DNA of 64,000 nt from Paraburkholderia graminis C4D1M (GCF_000172415.1 NZ_ABLD01000003.1:372001-436000); one strand, 5' to 3'; positions 26,091 to 35,537 are shown, counted from the first letter of the stretch. Numbers and translations: made by a program. Notes: a model not told the origin generated them from the letters alone.

Positions 26091-26861
26091 ATGTGGCAGG
26101 AAGACCGTCATCAGAGAATACGCGCGTTATTGTCGACGCTCCATAGAGTGTCGACCGAACGGATCATGGCGGACCTGGGCGTGTCGCGCGAAACCGTGCG
26201 GCGCGACCTGCTCGATCTCGAAGCGCTCGGTGAACTGCGGCGTGTGCACGGCGGCGCGATCAAACCCGCCGACGAAGCGCCGATCGCCGAGCGCGCCCAC
26301 ATGCGCGTCAAATCGAAAACGGCCATTGCCAAAGCGGCAATCGGTTTGATTGCGAGCGGCCAGACGCTTTTTATCGACGCGGGCACGACCACCGCCGCGC
26401 TCGCCGAAGAACTGGCGAAGCTCGCGAATCTGACCATCGTCACAAATTCAATCGACGTCGCGTTGAAAATGCGCGGCGCGGCCGAGCAGTCGGAAGCCGG
26501 CAACGAAGTGATTCTGCTCGGCGGCACGATCAGCGACCGCGCAATGGCGACCACCGGCGCGACCACCGTGCTCGACATTCAGCGGTATCGCGCGGACCTC
26601 GCGCTGCTGTCGCCGGTCGGCATCGACCATCGGCATGGCGCGACGAATTACGATCACGCCGAAACCGAAGTGGCGCGCGCGATGGTCGCGAATGCGGACC
26701 GTGTGGTGATCCTCGCCGACTACAGCAAGATCGGGCAGCGCAGCCGGATTTCGTATTGCCCGGTCGAGCAGATCGACGTGCTCGTCACCAATAAGAAGGC
26801 CGCGGATGCGGCTGATTTCGGTGCGCTGAAAAAGAAGCTGGAAGAAGTGGTGCTGGCGTGA
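26091..26861 (+). CDS. DeoR/GlpR-family transcriptional regulator
   Basis: Sugar-phosphate-responsive repressor type. The product is 256 aa. The N-terminal winged helix (E-D-R-H-Q-R-I-R-A-L-L, then V-S-R-E-T-V-R-R-D-L) is the DeoR signature. The C-terminal domain has D-A-G-T-T-T-A-A-L-A near residue 90, the phosphosugar-sensing site. The ATG at 26091 follows AAGGA by 6 nt. It is divergent from the GDPD-ABC operon, its most likely target; a glycerol-phosphate-type inducer would fit but is not shown. Confidence 0.9.
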   Translation: MWQEDRHQRIRALLSTLHRVSTERIMADLGVSRETVRRDLLDLEALGELRRVHGGAIKPADEAPIAERAHMRVKSKTAIAKAAIGLIASGQTLFIDAGTTTAALAEELAKLANLTIVTNSIDVALKMRGAAEQSEAGNEVILLGGTISDRAMATTGATTVLDIQRYRADLALLSPVGIDHRHGATNYDHAETEVARAMVANADRVVILADYSKIGQRSRISYCPVEQIDVLVTNKKAADAADFGALKKKLEEVVLA

Positions 26862-26906
26862 AGCGCGGAGCGTGAAGCTTCACGCGGATTGCCGCGCTTC
26901 GCGGAA

Positions 26907-28574
26907 TCATTCCTTCACATGCATGGTATCGAGCACACGCTTGCGCAAGCGCGTGTCGTGCAGCGCGCCCGCGGCATCCAGAACCGGATAAGCCGTCGAG
27001 CAAAACAGCGAATTGAGCCGCTTCATGTCGCTGATCAGATCGAGATGCAGCGCGCTGGTTTCGATGCTGCGCAGCGTCTGCCCGGCGAGTCGATCCAGAT
27101 GCCGATACGAATACGCGCGCTCCAGATCGCGAAAGCGCTCTTTCTCCGCGAGAAGCCGCTCGGCGCAACGCAGATCGTTGTTGAGGAACACTGACAGGCC
27201 AAGCTGCAGATTGCTGACGAGCCGCGTCTGCAAATCGTCCAGTTCGCCGAGCCCTTCTTCGGAAAACGACAGCCGGTGCGCGATCTTTTTCTCTTCGATG
27301 TCGCCCACGATCCGCTCGATGATGTCGCCCGCGTGCTCGAGGTTGATGGTCAGCGAAATGATGTCGGTCCAACGGCGGCTATCGGCTTCGTCAAGCTGCT
27401 CGCGTGAAATCAGCGTGAGGTAGTTCTTGACCGCGGCGTACAGTTCGTCGACGTCGTCGTCCATGCGAACCGTTTCGCGCGCCTTGTCGAGACGGTTGTG
27501 ATGAATCAGCTCGGCCACATTGTCGAGCATGGTCCGCACGATGTCGCCGATACGCAGCACTTCGCGCGCGGCATTGGCGAGCGCGAGCGTCGGCGTGGAC
27601 AGCGCGGCTGCGTCGAGATGCAGTGGCCGCAGTTCGCCGTTCGGCATGGGCCGGTCGGGCAGTACGCGCTCGCAGATACGCGCGACCGGATCGATCAGCG
27701 ACAGGCATACGCCGCAGCGCAGCGCGTTGTAGATCAGGTGAAAGCCGACTGTGGCTTCGCGTGGATTGGCGATCAGCATCGGCAGCCAGCGCGCGAGCAA
27801 GGACGCGAACGGCAGGATCAGCAACGCGCCCGCGAGCTTGAACGTGAAGCTGCCGAGCGCAAGACGCCGCGCCGCCGAATTCTGCGCGGCCGCGCCGAGC
27901 AAGGCGACGAGACCGCTGCCGAGATTCGCGCCGATCACAAGGCACAGCGCCACCTTCAACGAAATCACGCCCGACGACGCGAGCGTCGCCGTGAGCAGCA
28001 CCGCTGCCAGGCTCGAGTACGACAGGACGGCGAAGGCGGCGCCCACCAGCGCGTCGAGCATCGTGTCGCCCGTCAATGCGCCGAACATCACGCGCACGCC
28101 GGCGCCTTGCATCATCGGCTGCGCGGCCTCGACGATCAGATGCAGCGCGAGCAGGATCAGGCCGAGACCGATCAGCGTGCGGCCGACCTGGCCGGCGCGT
28201 GTTTGCTTGCGCGACAGAAAGAGCGGCACGCCGAACAGAATAAGGATGGGCGACAACCACGAGAGATCGAGTGTGAGAACCCGCGCCATTAGCGCCGTGC
28301 CGACGTCGGCGCCGAGCATGATGGCGAGCCCGCTGGTGAGCGGCAACAGCCCTTGGGCCGCGAACGACATGAGGATGACCGCAGTGGCGTTGCTGCTTTG
28401 CACGAGACTGGTGACGCCGACGCCGGACAGGAACGCGCGCCAGCGGTTGCGCGTGCTGCGCCCGAGCACGCCGCGCAGATCGGCGCCCAGCACGCGAAGG
28501 ATGCCCGTGCGCACGATATGCGAGCCCCACACGAGCAGTGCCACGCCTGCGAGAAGGTTAAGGAGAATCAACAT
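26907..28574 (-). CDS. Na/Pi cotransporter family protein with PhoU-like C-terminus
   Basis: Inner-membrane sodium-phosphate type transporter. The product is 555 aa from ATG 28574. Two repeated membrane halves carry the family motif L-V-Q-S-S-N-A-T-A-V near residue 60 and a second copy A-V-L-S-Y-S-S-L-A-A-V. After about residue 320 come helical PhoU-like repeats with acidic metal sites. The open frame to 28628 is upstream shadow. It resembles E. coli YjbB-type proteins, for which phosphate export is reported, so direction of transport is open. Confidence 0.88.
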   Translation of the reverse strand: MLILLNLLAGVALLVWGSHIVRTGILRVLGADLRGVLGRSTRNRWRAFLSGVGVTSLVQSSNATAVILMSFAAQGLLPLTSGLAIMLGADVGTALMARVLTLDLSWLSPILILFGVPLFLSRKQTRAGQVGRTLIGLGLILLALHLIVEAAQPMMQGAGVRVMFGALTGDTMLDALVGAAFAVLSYSSLAAVLLTATLASSGVISLKVALCLVIGANLGSGLVALLGAAAQNSAARRLALGSFTFKLAGALLILPFASLLARWLPMLIANPREATVGFHLIYNALRCGVCLSLIDPVARICERVLPDRPMPNGELRPLHLDAAALSTPTLALANAAREVLRIGDIVRTMLDNVAELIHHNRLDKARETVRMDDDVDELYAAVKNYLTLISREQLDEADSRRWTDIISLTINLEHAGDIIERIVGDIEEKKIAHRLSFSEEGLGELDDLQTRLVSNLQLGLSVFLNNDLRCAERLLAEKERFRDLERAYSYRHLDRLAGQTLRSIETSALHLDLISDMKRLNSLFCSTAYPVLDAAGALHDTRLRKRVLDTMHVKE

Positions 28575-28808
28575 AAGGCACTGCGCACTCGTTCTCTGCT
28601 GCCGTAACCGGAACCGCATGCCGCGCACGGCATCCGGGGCGTATGACAGTAGTGTTGCACATTTTTGCCTTATTGTAATTTTGTGCTTTTAAATATACGC
28701 TCGCGCAACGATGTCGAGCGCGGCGTGGCCGCTTTTTGCTGCGCACGTCGTGCTCATATCAACCGTATGCCGCTAACGCTTTGGTCACCTGATCACGAGG
28801 ACAACCGG
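28575..28808. other. Divergent region between Na/Pi transporter and HAD genes
   Basis: This 234-bp region contains an AT-rich core (28651-28700). TACAAT on the minus strand (28677-28672) may be the -10 of the transporter gene. No gene is seen. Confidence 0.35.
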
Positions 28809-29492
28809 ATGAGCCGCAATCTCGCGCTGTTCGACCTGGACCATACGCTGCTGCCGCTCGACAGCGATCAGGCATGGGCGCACTTTGTCGCCGGACTTGG
28901 AATAGAAGGCGCGGCGCGGCACGCGCAGGACATCGACGAGTATTACCGGCAATACGTGGCCGGCACGCTCGACATGGCGGCCTATCTGGAGCGCACACTG
29001 GCGCCGCTCGCTCGCCATTCGCGCGAGCAACTCGACCTCTGGCACGCGCGCTTCATGCAGGAGGTGATCGCGCCCGCCATCCTGCCAGCCGCACGCGAAC
29101 TCGTGCAACGTCACAGGGACGCGGGCGACCTGTGCTGCATCGTCACGGCGACGAATGTGTTCGTGACCGCGCCGATCGGCAAGGCGCTCGGCTTCGAGCA
29201 TCTGCTTGGAATCGAGCTTGGCACCGAGGGCGGCGATCCGCTCGCGCGCTTCACGGGCGCGTCGGTCGGCATTCCGACTTTCCGCGAAGGCAAAATCACG
29301 CGCACCGAGAACTGGCTGGCCTCGCTAGGTCACTGTTTGCAGGACTTTCCGCAAAGCTGGTTTTATAGCGATTCGATCAACGACGTCCCCTTGCTCGAAC
29401 GCGTCACGCATCCTGTCGCGACGAATCCCGATGCGCGTTTGCGCGCGATCGCGAATGAGCGGGGTTGGCCGGTGATTGAGCTTTTTGCATAG
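28809..29492 (+). CDS. HAD-superfamily hydrolase, SerB-like subfamily IB
   Basis: Probable small-molecule phosphatase. The product is 227 aa. Motif I is F-D-L-D-H-T-L-L-P-L-D near the N-terminus, and motif IV is F-Y-S-D-S-I-N-D-V-P-L-L-E near residue 190. A helical cap lies between. The ATG at 28809 has GAGG 8 nt upstream; a longer frame to 28665 lacks a ribosome site. The family includes histidinol-phosphate, phosphoserine and lysophosphatidate phosphatases, so the substrate is unassigned. It converges on the taurine-type permease gene. Confidence 0.87.
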   Translation: MSRNLALFDLDHTLLPLDSDQAWAHFVAGLGIEGAARHAQDIDEYYRQYVAGTLDMAAYLERTLAPLARHSREQLDLWHARFMQEVIAPAILPAARELVQRHRDAGDLCCIVTATNVFVTAPIGKALGFEHLLGIELGTEGGDPLARFTGASVGIPTFREGKITRTENWLASLGHCLQDFPQSWFYSDSINDVPLLERVTHPVATNPDARLRAIANERGWPVIELFA

Positions 29493-29532
29493 CGCACGCG
29501 GTAGCGCGCCGTTCAACGCATATGCGGGGTTG

Positions 29533-30402
29533 TTAAGCCCGGCCCTTCCACGGCACGAGCCACCGCTCAAGCGCGCGCATGCCCAGGTCGAACACCCACG
29601 CGATCAAGCCGATCAGCACAATGCCCATCACCACGACATCGGTACGCAGAAAGCTCGACGCGTTGAGCACCATCTGACCGAGCCCAGCGGTGGCCGCGAC
29701 CATTTCGGCGGCAACCAGCGTCGTCCAGCCGAAGCCAATTGCAATCCGCAGACCGGTCAGAATCTCCGGCAGCGCAGCCGGCAATACGACGTGACGCACG
29801 ACCTGACCGAAGCTGCCGCCGAGCGAATACGCCGCATGAATCTGCTCGGTCGTCGCACTGCGCACGCCGGCGCGCGCCGCCATCGCGATCGGTGCGAAAC
29901 AGGCAAGATAGATGACGACGATCTTCGCCGTTTCGTCGATACCAAACCAGATCACGACCAGCGGCAGATAAGCGAGTGGAGGAAGCGGTCGATAAAACTC
30001 GAGCGGCGGATCGAGTAGACCGCGCGCGACGCGGCTCACGCCCATCAGAATGCCGACCGGCACCGCGGTAAGCGCAGCCAGTGCGAACGCGCCGAACACG
30101 CGCAGCGCACTCCACGCGAGATGCTGCGCGAGCGGCAAGCCGCCCTGAATGTGTCCGCGAGACGCATCGACGAAAGCCGCCCACACGGCTTCCGGTGTCG
30201 GCAGAAAGAGCGGAGGCAGCCAGTGCAGATGCGTGGCCACCCACCAGAGCGCCGCGAGCCCCGCCACCGACGCCGCGCTAAGCGCCGCAGTCGGCCCTTC
30301 GCCCGGCAACCGCCAGGCTTTCGGCGGCCGCGTTCGACGCCGCTCGCCTTGCGCGGCGTCGGCCAGCCGCACATCGGCCAATGAGTCGCGCGAAGCCGTC
30401 AT
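29533..30402 (-). CDS. tauC: Taurine/alkanesulfonate-type ABC permease (TauC-like)
   Basis: The 289-aa membrane subunit has about six hydrophobic segments and the cytoplasmic coupling loop [16 protein letters not shown]. The ATG at 30402 overlaps the stop codon of the upstream ATPase gene by 4 bp, so I reject the longer open frame up to 30651, which would run antisense-like through the ATPase gene. It is the last gene of a tauA-tauB-tauC-type operon; no tauD dioxygenase follows. Confidence 0.88.
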   Translation of the reverse strand: MTASRDSLADVRLADAAQGERRRTRPPKAWRLPGEGPTAALSAASVAGLAALWWVATHLHWLPPLFLPTPEAVWAAFVDASRGHIQGGLPLAQHLAWSALRVFGAFALAALTAVPVGILMGVSRVARGLLDPPLEFYRPLPPLAYLPLVVIWFGIDETAKIVVIYLACFAPIAMAARAGVRSATTEQIHAAYSLGGSFGQVVRHVVLPAALPEILTGLRIAIGFGWTTLVAAEMVAATAGLGQMVLNASSFLRTDVVVMGIVLIGLIAWVFDLGMRALERWLVPWKGRA

Positions 30403-31196
30403 GGACTCACCTCTTCCTCGTTGCGCCGATGCAGGTGCCGCACCAGCCGCTCGCGCCATTCGATGAATTCCGCCGACGACTTGACCGCGCGCGCATCGCG
30501 CGTCTTCAGAAAGCGCCGCGCGAACGGCAACTCGTAGCTCTCGGCGATGCGGCCGGGACCCGGCGTCATCACGACAAGACGCGTCGCGAGAAAAAGCGCT
30601 TCCTCCACGCTGTGCGTGATGAAGAACACCGTCTTGTGCGTGCGCCCCCACACGTCCAGCGCGAGTTCCTGCATCGACTCGCGCGTCATGGCGTCGAGCG
30701 CGCCCATCGGTTCGTCCATCAGCAGCACTTGCGGATCGCTCGCCAGCGCGCGAGCAATGCCCACGCGCTGCTGCATGCCGCCGGAGAGCGCATGAACGCG
30801 CGAATGCGCGTGCTTCTCGAGCCCGACCAACGCAAGCATGTCACGCGCGACGCGCTCGCGCTCCGCCTTCGGCACGCGCTGAAAACGCAGACCGAGCGCG
30901 ACGTTGTCGAGCACGTTAAGCCACGGCATCAGCGCGTACTTCTGAAAGACCACGCCTCGATCCGCGCCTGGCCCGACGACACGCTCGCCGTTTAACCGCA
31001 CCTCGCCTTGCGTCGGCGAAACGAAGCCGGCGATGCAGTTGAGCAAGGTCGTCTTGCCGCAACCGGACGCGCCCAATGCAACGACGAACTCGCCGCTTTC
31101 GATATGCAGATCGACGTCGTCGAGCGCGAGTTGCGGCGCCGCGCCGCGCGCGCCTTCGTAGGCGACGCGCAATCGGCGGATTTCAAGAGCGCTCAT
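30399..31196 (-). CDS. tauB: Taurine-type ABC transporter ATPase (TauB-like)
   Basis: The 265-aa ATPase has Walker [10 protein letters not shown], the signature [15 protein letters not shown], Walker [12 protein letters not shown] and the switch His in F-I-T-H-S-V-E-E-A. The order binding protein, ATPase, permease and the close similarity of all three to taurine/alkanesulfonate systems support the assignment. It lies 41 bp after the binding-protein gene. Confidence 0.9.
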   Translation of the reverse strand: MSALEIRRLRVAYEGARGAAPQLALDDVDLHIESGEFVVALGASGCGKTTLLNCIAGFVSPTQGEVRLNGERVVGPGADRGVVFQKYALMPWLNVLDNVALGLRFQRVPKAERERVARDMLALVGLEKHAHSRVHALSGGMQQRVGIARALASDPQVLLMDEPMGALDAMTRESMQELALDVWGRTHKTVFFITHSVEEALFLATRLVVMTPGPGRIAESYELPFARRFLKTRDARAVKSSAEFIEWRERLVRHLHRRNEEEVSP

Positions 31197-31237
31197 CGGC
31201 GGACCTCGTCATGCTCACGTGAAGCCTCATGCGGCGG

Positions 31238-32260
31238 TCATTGCGCCGCGCGCTGCACGAACCGCGGATCGACGCCAGCCGAATAATCGGCCAGCACGTT
31301 CTGAATCGTGCCCTGCGTTTTCAGGAACGCAGCCGTTGCCGCAAGCGACTTCGCCGCGCCCGATTGCGCGCCGCCGCCAAGCCACGCATTCGACGCCTGC
31401 TGCGCCGGCGTCGGGAACGCATAAAGCGCGAGACTCGCCGGCACTTCCTGCGCGTTCGCGCCGGACTCTTTGGCGACGGCCTGGACTTGCGGCGAGGCCG
31501 CGGTCCACGCTGATGTGTGATCGCGATAACTCGCGTCGTTGGCGGCCAGCACCTTCACGAAGCGCGCCACGAACTCCGCGTTGTCCTTCGCGAACTTGCG
31601 ATCGACGACGAATCCGTCGAACGTCGCCTTGCCGGTTTGCTGCGCGATCTGGCCCGAAGTAATGAGCACCTTGCCGTTCTTCTTGACCTTCGCGAGCACC
31701 GGGTCCCAGATATACGTTGCGTCGATGTCGCCACGCTCCCACGCGGCCGCGACTTCAGGCGGACGCAGATTGACGATCTTCACATCCGACGGATTCACGC
31801 CCGCGCTTTGCAGCGCCACGAGCGTATGAAAATGCGACGTCGACACGAACGGCACGCCGATTTTCTTGCCCTTCAGCGCGGCGATGCTCGCGACATTCGA
31901 GCCGTCGCGCGCGACGAGCGCTTCGGCGTCGTTGATGTTGTCCAGAATCCAGAACAACGAAATGTCGACACCTTGCGACAAGCCCGCCGCGATCGGGCTC
32001 GATCCGGCCTCGCCCAGTTGCACCGAGCCTGAGGCGAGCGCGCGAATCACGTCGGCGCCGCTGCCGAGTTTGCGATACGTGACCTTGTAGCCCGTCGCCT
32101 TTTCGACTTCACCCGTTGCCTGCGCGTAGCGCCACGGCACCACCATGTCCTGATACGCAATCACGACTTCTTTGGCGTCGGCGCGCGCGGTGGAAGCGAA
32201 CAGCGCGGACAGGGCGAGCAGCGTCGCAAACGCGGCGAGCGGACGGCGGAGACGGTTCAT
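31238..32260 (-). CDS. tauA: Taurine-type ABC substrate-binding protein (TauA-like)
   Basis: Periplasmic receptor of 340 aa from ATG 32260, with a signal peptide (L-L-A-L-S-A-L-F-A-S-T-A-R-A). The mature start V-V-I-A-Y-Q-D-M-V-V-P-W and the motifs L-G-E-A-G-S-S-P-I-A-A-G and G-V-P-F-V-S-T-S-H-F-H match TauA. TATAGT on the minus strand at 32306-32301 may be its -10. Taurine is the likely ligand, but other sulfonates cannot be excluded. Confidence 0.87.
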   Translation of the reverse strand: MNRLRRPLAAFATLLALSALFASTARADAKEVVIAYQDMVVPWRYAQATGEVEKATGYKVTYRKLGSGADVIRALASGSVQLGEAGSSPIAAGLSQGVDISLFWILDNINDAEALVARDGSNVASIAALKGKKIGVPFVSTSHFHTLVALQSAGVNPSDVKIVNLRPPEVAAAWERGDIDATYIWDPVLAKVKKNGKVLITSGQIAQQTGKATFDGFVVDRKFAKDNAEFVARFVKVLAANDASYRDHTSAWTAASPQVQAVAKESGANAQEVPASLALYAFPTPAQQASNAWLGGGAQSGAAKSLAATAAFLKTQGTIQNVLADYSAGVDPRFVQRAAQ

Positions 32261-32536
32261 CAAAAGCCCCTTGTAGCGGATGTTGTCTGGGAGGCTTTCG
32301 ACTATAGGGAGTTTGCCCTTATGCGGTTCTAACAAATCCGCGATTGCAAATCACGCTGTTCGAGCATTGCTTTTCACGTTACGTTGGTTGCGAGCCGCTG
32401 CTCGAACGCTCAGTGCGCAGGCTTCCGCACATGATGCGCGATTGCGATGCCTTAAAACAAGCTGGCCATTCGGCTGATTGACGCTTGTAGGATGCGTTCG
32501 GGATGATGCGTGCATCTCCATCGCCTGACCTCTTTC

Positions 32537-32983
32537 ATGATCGAATTTCTTAGCCGCTCGAGCTGGCTCTTTTTCAATATCGGCGTGCCCGCGCTGGGTC
32601 CGATTGCGCTGCTGCCGCTTCTCAGTTTCTCGCGTTCGTATCGACAGACGTCGAAGGGAATTGCCGTCCGATCGATACGCGACGGACAGCTCTTATGGGT
32701 CGTCATTTCGATGTGCGCGAGCGCCTGCTACGAGATTGGATGCGCGCTGGGCGATGCACCGACGCGCGGCACACTTGCGCTGATGCTGGCGGGCTTGTTG
32801 TGGTACGTCGGCTTTATCGTCGTCGCGTCGATTCTGGTTTCGTTCGGCGCGGCGGATTCCACACGCCGCCCTGGCTATCGGCGCCGTGACGGCAAGCAGG
32901 AAGGAACGCTGATGTGGCCGTCACTCGTCATGACCGCTGTGGTCGCCGCGTCGTTCGCCGCATCTCATTATTCGTTAACCTAA
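32537..32983 (+). CDS. Small multi-pass membrane protein of unknown function
   Basis: I do not recognise a family. From ATG 32537 the product is 148 aa with about four hydrophobic segments (starting W-L-F-F-N-I-G-V-P-A-L-G-P). A basic loop R-R-P-G-Y-R-R-R-D-G-K precedes the last segment. The open frame starts at 32510; neither start has a strong ribosome site. The next gene, a 44-aa membrane protein, begins 54 bp downstream, but an AT-rich stretch between them may hold its own promoter. Confidence 0.65.
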   Translation: MIEFLSRSSWLFFNIGVPALGPIALLPLLSFSRSYRQTSKGIAVRSIRDGQLLWVVISMCASACYEIGCALGDAPTRGTLALMLAGLLWYVGFIVVASILVSFGAADSTRRPGYRRRDGKQEGTLMWPSLVMTAVVAASFAASHYSLT

Positions 32984-33037
32984 CTAAATTTAACGTGATC
33001 AGATATACTTTTTGCTCACGCTTACCGGAGAACTCAC

Positions 33038-33172
33038 ATGCCCAATCTCATCGACTACGTCATCGAAAATCCGGCTGTGCGCGACCGCTTTATCGCATTC
33101 ACGATCCCGTTTTCGATAGTCGGCGGCACGCTCGCATCCGTTTGCATGTTGCTCGCGCGGTACTACCGGTAG
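33038..33172 (+). CDS. 44-aa single-pass membrane protein, unknown
   Basis: This short gene is easily missed. ATG 33038 follows GGAG with 7-nt spacing. The product has a polar amphipathic N-half (P-N-L-I-D-Y-V-I-E-N-P-A-V-R-D-R-F) and one hydrophobic segment (about residues 19-40, with I-V-G-G-T-L-A-S-V-C-M-L-L-A). It ends R-Y-Y-R, a positive-inside-like tail. No family is recognised. A terminator-like hairpin lies at 33241-33261 downstream. The ribosome site and clean membrane pattern support it as a real gene. Confidence 0.65.
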   Translation: MPNLIDYVIENPAVRDRFIAFTIPFSIVGGTLASVCMLLARYYR

Positions 33173-33235
33173 CGCGCCGCAGTCGCCGCGCTCGCGGGTC
33201 GGCGTTTCGCATGTTGCATTTTGCCTACCGCGAAT

Positions 33236-33261
33236 AAAAATGCCCGCAACATGTGCGGGCA
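33236..33261. terminator. Terminator of lipB-lipA (bidirectional)
   Basis: A perfect 8-bp stem TGCCCGCA/TGCGGGCA (33241-33248 with 33254-33261, 5-nt loop) runs into TTTTTATT on the minus strand after lipA. On the plus strand it is followed by T-rich sequence and may also end the 44-aa gene transcript. Confidence 0.85.
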
Positions 33262-33294
33262 TTCTTCAAACCGGCGGAGCAAAGCGCGAGGCGC

Positions 33295-34302
33295 TTACAC
33301 CACGCCGGCTCCATGCGCCTGCAAATCGGCGTGGTAGCTCGAGCGCACCATCGCGCCCACTGCTGCGTGCGTGAAGCCCATCTTGTACGCTTCTTCCTCG
33401 TACATCTTAAAGGTGTCCGGGTGCACATAAGAACGCACCGGCAGATGGTGTTCGGAAGGCTGCAAATACTGACCGATGGTGAGCATGTCCACGTCGTGCT
33501 CGCGCAGATCGCGCATGACCTGCAAGATCTCTTCTTCGGTTTCGCCGAGGCCCACCATCAGGCCTGATTTGGTCGCGACGTCCGGATGCAGTGCCTTGAA
33601 GTCCTTGAGCAGCTTCAGCGAATGCGCGTAGTCCGAACCCGGCCGGGCTTCCTTATACAGACGCGGCACGGTCTCGAGGTTGTGATTCATCACGTCGGGC
33701 GGAGCGGCGTTCAGAATGCCGAGCGCGCGGTCGAGACGTCCACGGAAATCCGGCGTCAGAATTTCGATGCGCGTGCCAGGCGACAGCTCGCGCGTCTGAC
33801 GGATACATTCCACGAAGTGCGCCGCGCCGCCGTCGCGCAGATCGTCGCGATCCACGCTGGTGATCACGACGTACTTGAGCTTCAACGCGGCGATGGTGCG
33901 CGCCAGGTTCGCGGGCTCGTCCGCATCGAGCGGATCGGGACGGCCATGTCCGACGTCGCAAAACGGGCAGCGCCGCGTGCACTTGTCGCCCATGATCATG
34001 AAGGTCGCAGTGCCCTTGCCGAAGCATTCGCCGATATTCGGGCAGCTCGCTTCCTCGCACACCGTATGCAAATTGTGCTCGCGCAAGATCTGCTTGATTT
34101 CGTAGAAGCGCGAGTTGCCGGTTGCCGCTTTGACGCGAATCCAGTCCGGCTTCTTGAGCTTTTCAATCGGAACAATCTTGATGGGAATACGGGCGGTTTT
34201 GGCTTGAGCCTTCTGCTTCGCCGTGGCGTCGTAGGCAGCAGCGGATGCCGGCACGCCTTCGGGCGCGGGAAAAGCTGCGAGGTTCGCGGTAACGTCAGTC
34301 AT
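33295..34302 (-). CDS. lipA: Lipoyl synthase
   Basis: Radical SAM enzyme that inserts two sulfurs into octanoyl groups of lipoate-dependent enzymes. The product is 335 aa. The auxiliary cluster is [12 protein letters not shown] and the radical SAM cluster is C-T-R-R-C-P-F-C. The C-terminal R-S-S-Y-H-A-D motif is present. The N-terminal 60 residues are a longer, variable extension. ATG 34302 is chosen (open frame to 34428 overlaps lipB). It begins 13 bp after lipB. Confidence 0.96.
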   Translation of the reverse strand: MTDVTANLAAFPAPEGVPASAAAYDATAKQKAQAKTARIPIKIVPIEKLKKPDWIRVKAATGNSRFYEIKQILREHNLHTVCEEASCPNIGECFGKGTATFMIMGDKCTRRCPFCDVGHGRPDPLDADEPANLARTIAALKLKYVVITSVDRDDLRDGGAAHFVECIRQTRELSPGTRIEILTPDFRGRLDRALGILNAAPPDVMNHNLETVPRLYKEARPGSDYAHSLKLLKDFKALHPDVATKSGLMVGLGETEEEILQVMRDLREHDVDMLTIGQYLQPSEHHLPVRSYVHPDTFKMYEEEAYKMGFTHAAVGAMVRSSYHADLQAHGAGVV

Positions 34303-34315
34303 TCGTTCGATCCAG

Positions 34316-35041
34316 TCAGGCGGTGAGCGCACCGGCCTGCGGTTGGTCGACGGCCGCGGGACTGCCGTCGAGGTTTGCGGTGAGGCGTGCTGCAAGGGTG
34401 CGGGCCACGTCGTCCCAGCCGGCCACAACGCCGAGCGTTGCCATGTCGACTGTTTCGAGCCCCGCGTAGCCGCAAGGGTTGATGGCCAGAAACGGCCGTA
34501 AATCCATTTTCACGTTCAGGCTGACGCCGTGATAGCTGCAGCCGTTGCGGATTTTGAGGCCGAGCGCGGCAATCTTCGCGCCGGCATGCAAGCCGGCCTG
34601 CGGCCCGGGCGCGACATAAATGCCGGGCGCGCCCGCCTTGCGTTCTCCGGCGAGATTATACGCCGCAAGGGTGTCGATCACGGCCTGCTCGATCCGCGTG
34701 ACCATCTCGCGAACCATCAGTTTGCGGCGCCGCAGATCGAGCAGCAGATAGGCCACCACCTGGCCTGGGCCGTGATACGTGATCTGGCCGCCGCGGTCCA
34801 CTCTCACGAGCGGGATGCCGCTGTCGGCAGCCAGCAGGTGCGCGGGATCGCCGGCCTGGCCAAGCGTGAAGACGGGCGGATGTTCGACCAGCCAGATTTC
34901 GTCGGACGTGTCGGCGGTGCGCGCGTCGGTGAACGCGCGCATCGCTTCGAAACTGGCTTCGTAGGGTTCGTTGCCGCGCCAGCGCAGCGTGAGCGGCGCC
35001 GCGGCGGGCAATAGAGATGAAGAAACCGGAGAGGCGGACAT
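34316..35041 (-). CDS. lipB: Octanoyl-[acyl-carrier-protein]-protein N-octanoyltransferase
   Basis: Moves octanoate from ACP to lipoyl domains, providing the LipA substrate. The product is 241 aa. Motifs: [12 protein letters not shown] near residue 80 and [11 protein letters not shown] region, with the catalytic Cys in N-P-C-G-Y-A-G-L and K-I-A-A-L-G-L-K. Directly precedes lipA. Confidence 0.95.
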   Translation of the reverse strand: MSASPVSSSLLPAAAPLTLRWRGNEPYEASFEAMRAFTDARTADTSDEIWLVEHPPVFTLGQAGDPAHLLAADSGIPLVRVDRGGQITYHGPGQVVAYLLLDLRRRKLMVREMVTRIEQAVIDTLAAYNLAGERKAGAPGIYVAPGPQAGLHAGAKIAALGLKIRNGCSYHGVSLNVKMDLRPFLAINPCGYAGLETVDMATLGVVAGWDDVARTLAARLTANLDGSPAAVDQPQAGALTA

Positions 35042-35112
35042 GATCCCGGCAGTTTACCGAAATACGGCAATGCCCGCCCGGCGTCGCCGCGGACACGCCG
35101 CGGCGTCCGCCG

Positions 35113-35439
35113 TCAAACGGTGCGCCAGCCTCCACGCATCCGCGCCGCGAGGCGCTCGCCGATGCGCGCAAACCAGTTCAGCGCGCGCTCGTCGCAACGC
35201 GTCGGCACCGAAAACGCGACCGTCGCGCGGGGCGTGCCCTCGGCGCTCAGCCACAGCCGTTCGCCGCGCCGCAATCTCAGCGTGTGGCCGGGCTGCAGCC
35301 AGTAGTCTTCGGTATCGTCGCTGCGCGTCACCCACACCGCGCCGCCGCGCACGACCAGCTTGGTGCTGCGCGCCACCTTCAGGGGCAGCGTTTCGCCGCG
35401 ATGAATTTCATACGCGATGCTAGAGGATATTTCTCGCAT
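35113..35439 (-). CDS. DUF2917 domain protein
   Basis: The product is 108 aa. It is predicted to be all-beta and cupin-like in pattern: L-P-L-K-V-A, L-V-V-R-G-G-A-V-W-V-T-R, W-L-Q-P-G-H-T-L-R-L-R-R-G-E-R-L-W-L-S. This matches the uncharacterised DUF2917 family. It is divergent from the GcvA-type LysR gene with 98 bp between, which contains a nested dyad (35473-35506). The function is unknown; the regulator next door is a likely controller. Confidence 0.8.
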   Translation of the reverse strand: MREISSSIAYEIHRGETLPLKVARSTKLVVRGGAVWVTRSDDTEDYWLQPGHTLRLRRGERLWLSAEGTPRATVAFSVPTRCDERALNWFARIGERLAARMRGGWRTV

Positions 35440-35472
35440 GATGCCCTCGCCAAAAGTCGTTTCATGGCTACA

Positions 35473-35506
35473 ATCGTAGGCGTAGCAAGGGCTTACGCAA
35501 AACGAT
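35473..35506. promoter_or_regulatory. Nested dyad between DUF2917 gene and LysR regulator
   Basis: GCGTA-N9-TACGC (35480-35498) is nested almost concentrically in ATCGT...ACGAT (35473-35477 with 35502-35506). Size, TA-containing arms and location between divergent genes fit a LysR-type operator, so autoregulation plus control of DUF2917 is plausible. Confidence 0.55.
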
Positions 35507-35537
35507 CAATTTTCACCTCTATGTGAGAAAAATTGCG

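Noticed and set aside
28642-28649. Single CTGTCAT half of a Pho box near the Na/Pi gene
   Set aside because: No second 7-bp repeat at the required spacing, and it would lie downstream of the likely -10.
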